Shown piece after piece: positions 57,936 to 64,000 of a DNA stretch of 64,000 nt. Each line of letters opens with the position of its first letter. Position 1 is the stretch's first letter. Where the stretch lies: contig QANZ01015676.1 of NCBI GenBank assembly GCA_003254925.1, positions 20,257 through 84,256 of the forward strand, written 5' to 3'. Under the pieces are notes generated by a model. That model made no database searches and was not told where the DNA came from. It was given only the letters and a program-made list of their open reading frames with translations. The translations under genes and the position numbers were made by a program. Source of the DNA: Chamaecrista fasciculata (lineage: Eukaryota > Streptophyta > Magnoliopsida > Fabales > Fabaceae).

Positions 57936-58232
57936 TCTATACTATATTATATGTTTGGTTGGTTAAAAATAATTAAATTTGAAATTAAAAAAATAAGAAA
58001 TAAACATGTGGAACTTGATAATTGACTGACTTTATAGATAATGGGAGATAGAAAGTAGTAGATGAGATTTAAAAAAGTGAAAACTTATTATTTGGTCTTT
58101 TAATTTTCACACTTCTAACAATTTAGTCCTTGAATAATAGAAATATACTATTTAGTCACTGAATAACTACGAATATCAAATCAAATGTTACATACATATT
58201 TTCGTGCCCGTTAGGGCACAGAAAGCCCCTAA
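57936..58232 (+). mobile_element. Helitron-like element (HelMITE), copy B, both ends visible
   Basis: It starts TCTATACTATATTA after an A-ending TCTATA run. It ends with hairpin GTGCCC-GTTA-GGGCAC (58204-58219), then AGAAAGCCCCTAA, followed by T (58233). TC...CTAA with a 3' hairpin about 10 bp from the end and an A|T target is the Helitron signature. It is about 297 bp and non-coding, so it depended on a full Helitron elsewhere. It is closely related to 47616-47909. Confidence 0.75.
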
Positions 58233-59504
58233 TATATATATATATATATATATAAGCTAAACTTAGAGATTAAATAAATTTCTCTACATTTTATAATATA
58301 CAATACATAAATATAGTAAAAAAAAGATATTATGAAAAATTTTTTTACTTCCAAATATATTGAGATTTTGGGAAAATCTCAAAATGATCTAACTGTAATA
58401 TATATATAACTATGAATTATTCATAAATCATGATTTCTAATATTATTAGTCCATTTTGGAATCCAGAAAACCGATTAAATTGACATAATTAATTAAACTA
58501 TTCAAGTATTACTTTGCTAAATCTAATTAACCATTTCCCAGCAGATCATACATATTGAAGGCCTCAATTATGGTGTATATATATTGGATCTACAAAATCT
58601 AGAGATGATGCAAAATCTTAAAAGAATTAAACAAAAGTACCATTTAATTTGCAAGATACATGAATCTTGTCTGTTACGCATGACAGGAATAAGCTAGGTG
58701 CGTGTTTTTATCACTTATTCACATATTATACAAATATATATATACATATACATTTATATATATATATATATAGTTCAGTAACATTAATAATTAACTAATC
58801 TATAATTAGATATACATTAGAAATTGACTTGACACTGATTATTTCATGACTTTGAGAGATAATTCCATATACAGTACTATTAAAAAGGAAGGAAAGAAAA
58901 ATAATGGCAATCCTTATTAAGCAAATGGGTATAATTTCATGTTTTTTAATTACTATATGATATATCTAGATCAATTGTCGGCTTACCCTTTTAGGGCTGC
59001 TAAATAAAATAATCAATTATACACGTCATGAGATTTTATTAAAATTAAGTATGCATCAGAAATCCAGTACTTTTGATGCCATCCACCTTTTATCTATAGG
59101 TAGATTAGTTAATTAAAGAATAATGACGGAAACTAATATATATTATCTTCTTCTTGGCTTCACTAAGTTGTTCCATTCGTTAATTAAATTCTCTGTTCAA
59201 GACCTAATTTTAGCAGATGAGAATTCATCAATTAGCTAAAGTAATGATGGTTTAAAGCACTTTTAATAACTAGATAGATGAGATTAATTAATTAATTAAT
59301 CACTGTTTGTTGCACTTCTAGCTAATCACACCCTTTCCCTCTCTTTAATCATCTTCATCTCCACAAAATAATAGGTTTTTCAATGTGTCCTTTATATGTA
59401 ATCATCTTGTATATATGAGAAATTAGAATAATAATTTAAAAAAAAAAACTCACAATTTTAGTTAACATTTCTATTTATTTTTAACAAAAAGGTATATATA
59501 TATA
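58233..59504. other. Gene-free AT-rich DNA
   Basis: (AT)n tracts occur at about 58232-58254 and 58756-58772. No gene or bounded element is recognised. Confidence 0.4.
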
Positions 59505-59745
59505 TACTCACCAACAAAGAGTTATTCTAATTGGTAAGTGGCTTAGTATTATTTAAGCGATTGGGTTTAAGATTATGAAATACAATTATTTTTATTGAGC
59601 TCACTATAGTCAGATATGTGACACGAGTCGCCGACATTAAATATGGTTAAATTTAATGAAAATGATTACTCTCTTATAATATAATAAACTTGTGTTTGAG
59701 TTTGTAGTGGAATAAATATTTATATTTATAATACCTAATACTTCA
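59505..59745 (+). mobile_element. tRNA-derived SINE-like element
   Basis: GAGTTATTCTAATTGGTAAGTGG (about 59518-59540) resembles a Pol III A box. GGGTTTAAGATTA about 25 bp later resembles a B box. The same A-box/B-box phrasing occurs in the minus-strand element at 45858-46040. 3' end and TSD are not resolved. Confidence 0.4.
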
Positions 59746-62700
59746 AAATATAATTGCTTTTAATGAAAAATACATGGACTCTCTCAAATTGGCTCACCAA
59801 CATGTGATACATATACTTACCTATATAGTATTTATTTATCATTACCCCAAATGCATTATTGCTTCCACTTTTTTAAACCACTGGCTAGTAATATATATTT
59901 TTTAAAACCTTCTTTAATTCCCCTCGCAATGTGAATGCAAACCACACCTTTCTAATCTTAAGCAAAGCGAGAAAGTGCATTTTCACTTTTTACAATAAAG
60001 AATCCCAAGCTAATCTCAAAAGATATTGGGGTACCATTTGTATTTATTTCCAATACACACTTGCATATCGATATCGAAGCCCTTATCACATTTGAACCAA
60101 TTACGGGGTTTAGACAAATTAATGGGTTTCTTTAGACGATGATGGTGATTAGAGAGGGACGAATATCATCTCATTGTTAATTCTGTTTTGTTATGACTAT
60201 AAAATATTTTTATTTATCCATGTTGTGATTTAGACAAAATGATCAAGTGTAAACTTAGTGGCTTTTTTTTTTTATTTATCATTTGGTTTTTTAATTAAGT
60301 TGTAAGAAATTCGGATCTCACTTTTAAACATATTGAATTAACTTTTAAATAGGGAACTCAAAGACAAAGAAATCAATTAGTCATTTATATAAAATTATTT
60401 TAAAAAATTGCATTTGTTGTTAATTAATTTTTTTTTTGTCAGGAATGGACAAAACACATAACACGGTGTTAGTCCTTATTCCCATATAACCTACCTAAAT
60501 CCTATTTGTTGTTAATTAATTTATTAGTTTCACGCATATATATATATATATTAATTTAATTTTATGCCTTTTGTTGGCCTCAAAAGGAAAAGCGCATCTT
60601 TCTATAATATCCCTTTAAAAAATGACACTTGTGATTATATTAAGCATAACCAATAATTTACTAATTAGTTAAATCTCAAGTGCATGACTTGTTCCCACCT
60701 TGGGATATATTTTCTGCTTTGCTTACCTATGGCTACTTTTCTAGTTGGCGATGACTTAGATTAATGACTCAAGATTAAGACGCCACGTCATCCACACGTG
60801 CTAAAAAGATTTCATACATTGAAAAAGAAATTAACAAAGACATAAATAGTTATATAGACATATATGACTAGATGCTGATGAAATCATATATATTAACTAA
60901 TAATTTAGTTTGTAAAAAATTAAATTAATACATAATTTAACTTTTAAAATATCGAAACAATATATTTACTAATCTTTTTTATAAACTAAGTAATTTACCA
61001 TTTTAATATTTCATAGATTCAATTGTATATTATTTTATATATTCATATATCATATACCATATCATATATCATATATATATATATATAGTATAGCTAGCTA
61101 AGAATCTTTGATTTGTATGCTTTTAGGGTTTGGGATTGTTAACGAAATCAAATTGAAACATAATTTATAAGGGAATAGACACAAAGTTAGGTTAAATTAA
61201 AGATGATGCTACACGTTTGTTACCCAAACAAGATTGACACTGCATGCCATGTAATGATTGTTATAATTGGAGTTTGATTATGATCTCATACTACTATGAT
61301 AACATCATCAAAATTATAATATATAATATTTAGCTTTAATTAATGTTCTTTCCTTTTCAATTAATTAATGGGATTTCGGATTTCATTTTCATTTCTATTG
61401 GTTTGAGCAAGATGATAGAAAGGATTTGTTCCATCACACTTTTTTTGACCTTCTCCCCTTAATCCTCTCTCCTTCCCTCGCTTTATGTGTCATCAATTTG
61501 TAATATAATAAGGAAAGGATAAAAACGTCTAGAAATTAATCTACAATTAGTGATATATATCACCTTTATTAATTTCACTAAGGTTTTATTTAATTTGTCC
61601 ATTGTGAGATTATTTATTCATTTATATTTAATTTTAACAATTAAAGTCATTCAATTTTATATAAGGTGAGATATATTTGTATTATGGGTTTAATTATTTC
61701 TCATTGACAATTTTTTTTCTTAATTAGCACACACATTAATAGAGACACTAACTAGCCATATGTAGACAATTAAAATAGTTGGTTTATTTTAGAAGCTTTA
61801 TCATCATGCATGCTCAACATGTTTTCAAACTAGGATCACATGCTAATTAATTTTAACCATAATTAAATAGATTGAGATGAATACATATCTAGATTCTTAG
61901 TTATCCAAGGAGATTATAGATAATAGAAGATAATGTAAAATTATGAAGTTAGGTATAAGATCAAGCATGCTATACATTTGCGCAGATTTTTGTTCATAGT
62001 TTTAGCCATTATTCCTGATTCAGAGCATCATATCATTGTAAATATTTTATGATTCTAGAAATTAAAAAGAAAAACTAATAATTAAATTGTAAGTGAGAGC
62101 AAGAAATTAATTTAAATTTAAGGATTACGATGCAACTTTACGAACACAAGAAATTTTTTATAATTAGATATTTGTTGTGGAACTTTCTTGTGCGTCAACT
62201 ATATACGCATGCTGCTTGAAAATTTTCTTTTTCAATCCGTTCACACTAGGCATGTCATGCACCATCTCACCAAACACAAAATAGAATAAAGATCGTATAT
62301 CAGTTAATTAACTACTTTCAAGAGTTTCATTTTCAATTATTCTAGAAATTAATATAACTATTTATCAATACTACTCTCTCGTAACTTTGTTTGGATATTA
62401 TTATTTTTATTATTTTTCAAAAAATAAGTTACTTGAATTTATGATACCAAAAAAGTCATTTGATATTGGTGGGGCTTGGGACAATCGTTGAGAAATTATG
62501 CAAAATCAAACAAAAAATTAATAATTTGATACCGGGAAGATGAAATATAGAGATTTTTTAATTGTATATTTGAAAGATAAAATTAAAAAAAATTATATAT
62601 TTGATCCTTATATAATTATCCAAATTTTTAATTTAGTCTTTACAAACTTTTTTTAAAGGCTAAAATGCACCGAAACCTCTTAAGAGTTTTAAGCCAAGGG

Positions 62701-62830
62701 CATAAAATACTCATAAATCATAAGTTTTAGAAGTTGATAGTCATATTGCTTAAGCCTTTAACTTCTATCGCTTAGGAGTTAGGACCCTTACAACTTGTTT
62801 GGATCAATACGAGGGAAAGGAGGGGAGACG
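59746..62830. other. Gene-free AT-rich DNA
   Basis: About 3 kb without a recognisable gene, RNA gene or bounded element. CCACGTCA and CACACGTG-like motifs occur at about 60783-60800, with no gene nearby. Confidence 0.4.
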
Positions 62831-63252
62831 TGTTGGAGATTATGGAGCAAACGCAGTGGAAAAGGTAAAATTAAAATTTTTACAAAATTTATAATCTCCT
62901 CCATAGGATCCACTATTTGTGTTTATACCAGTGAGAAAAGACGTTTACCTAAATCAAACGGTTGCTTGAAAGGTTGCAATTCCAAGAAATCCACAGACTC
63001 GTGTCCTTCCTCTGCCGGTGATCCACACGAATAGTTTGGCAGATACTCAGGTGCTAGCCTCCAATCTCTTCTCCAAGAGATTATGGGAACGGATCTACAA
63101 TCTTGGAATTTCAAGAACACTTCTTGAAATATGCAAGAATTCAAAGTGGCACACCAAGAACCAATTTCTTGGCCACTGACTTTAGGGTTAGCGCCTCTCT
63201 CTCTTCCTCACACACAAATCGCCTCTAAAACCCTAAGTTTTAGGGTTAGTCG
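62831..63252 (-). mobile_element. 3' part of a long LTR, minus strand
   Basis: Its reverse complement matches the last about 530 bp of the solo LTR at 17723-20153, including GGAGGCTAGCACCTG, ATCTGCCAAACT and CGTGTGGATCACCGG. It ends at 62831 with ...CTCCAACA. It is cut at 63252, where an LTR of the same family begins in the opposite direction. Confidence 0.8.
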
Positions 63253-64000
63253 TGTTGGAGATTGTGCCCTAGGGCCAATCATTTTATTTGATAAATATGT
63301 TGTGAACATATTATTAATTTATGGAAGATAAATTAATGTGTTGTCATATCATTCGCATGTTTACTATGATAACGTCCATGATTAATTATGAGATAATTAA
63401 TCTAAAATTGTCCCTGGTCGATTATTTTTGTGGGAGCAAAAATAAACTAAGACCAGCATGACCTCGGTGCATGAGATGCACGCACTAGATGCTGGGACGA
63501 GAGTCATGGTGCAATTACGTAAGGTGGTTACGAATTGCTGGACTGACCCAGAGAGTCCTGCATGGGTTTAGTCATCAGCTAGTCTCTCCTAGTACGCCTG
63601 TAGCGATGCCTTTGACCTGAAGTCAATGACTATTCCAGCGTTGCAGTTGTTAGTCTTTGGCTTAGTCTAACGCTGCCCGTAACAGGGCAGTTATACGGGC
63701 TGAGTACGGGGCTGGTTGATTGCTTTGCAGTGGAATGTGGATTGGCCAAAATGGGATTTTGTCCCTCATTAAGATGAGAGATATCTAACGGCGCCCTCGA
63801 TGAGTCTGTCCAGGAAAATGCGTGGCCACGCTGGGATTTGGGACTTACTCAAGGAATCGAGAAAGTTGAGGTTTGGATTATGGATGACATACCTGTGCCT
63901 AGTCCATGACCAAGATATCGTAGGACAATCGGATCTCTGACACGGAGGTACTGAGTTTAAGTCGTTTTTCTGGTTACCAAACGATAACTCACGGATTTTG
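63253..64000 (+). mobile_element. 5' part of a long LTR, plus strand, running off the window
   Basis: It starts TGTTGGAGATTGTGCCCTAG, the same terminus as the solo LTR at 17723. It follows that LTR with roughly 85% similarity by eye through GACCAGCATGACCTCGGTG and GAGAGTCCTGCATGGGTTTA to the window end. It is probably nested inside the minus-strand LTR at 62831-63252. Candidate TSD on the left is AGTCG; the right side is out of view. Confidence 0.85.

Noticed and set aside
1..64000. CRISPR arrays, bacterial operons, rRNA or intact tRNA genes.
   Set aside because: None seen. Repeats are transposon arms or microsatellites, and the only tRNA-like motifs are degenerate SINE promoters and tRNA primer sites.

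Overview
This window is plant nuclear DNA from a eudicot, most like a rosid. It is AT-rich, with intron-split genes using GT-AG splice sites and abundant (AT)n and (TTA)n microsatellites. It carries Ty1/copia, LINE, MULE, hAT, PIF/Harbinger and Helitron-type repeats. The species cannot be named from the sequence. Short N runs and a long poly-T at 2549-2637 mark assembly weak points.

Four host genes are supported, all on the minus strand. (1) An HHO5/NIGT1-type GARP transcription factor, five exons, 22278-24760. (2) Allene oxide cyclase, two exons, 33263-34542, the jasmonate-pathway enzyme of plastids. (3) An organellar type 1 methionine aminopeptidase of the MAP1B type, ten exons, 35290-40681. 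(4) An intronless RAV/TEMPRANILLO AP2-B3 repressor, 49803-50981. Each exon chain was joined by hand; the frames stay open and the splice phases agree. The genes do not form one pathway: two are transcription factors, one makes a hormone precursor, and one trims N-terminal methionine in organelles.

Most of the rest is transposable elements, many with exact target-site duplications (TSDs). From left to right these include a minus-strand LTR end (1-1343) and a TIR element in a (TTA)n tract (6296-7425). A 0.6 kb LINE derivative with a 16-bp TSD lies at 8258-8870, and a 9-bp-TSD foldback MITE at 9094-9935. A 1.3 kb element at 10143-11441 carries a captured, intron-containing LEA_2 gene fragment. 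A defective copia element with TA...TA LTRs and GTTAC TSD (14008-20483) is split by a 2.4 kb solo LTR (17723-20153, TSD TGAAG). Two MULE-type MITEs sit in one HHO5 intron, and a broken caulimovirid reverse-transcriptase fragment lies at 28356-28917.

Further right, a PIF/Harbinger-like element (29098-32516) contains a nested 2.46 kb foldback element whose arms are degenerate telomere-like CCCTAAA arrays. A solo LTR lies at 45154-45599. There are several copies of one foldback family, one of which carries a nested hAT MITE with a perfect 8-bp TSD (54465-54925). A cluster of short Helitron-type termini lies at 56.9-58.2 kb. At the right edge two copies of the long-LTR family meet in opposite orientation.

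No new enzymatic system was found. The least ordinary items are the telomere-repeat foldback element, the gene-capturing element, the TA...TA copia with its solo-LTR insertion, and the Helitron-end cluster. The stretch 58.2-62.8 kb is otherwise gene-free AT-rich DNA.
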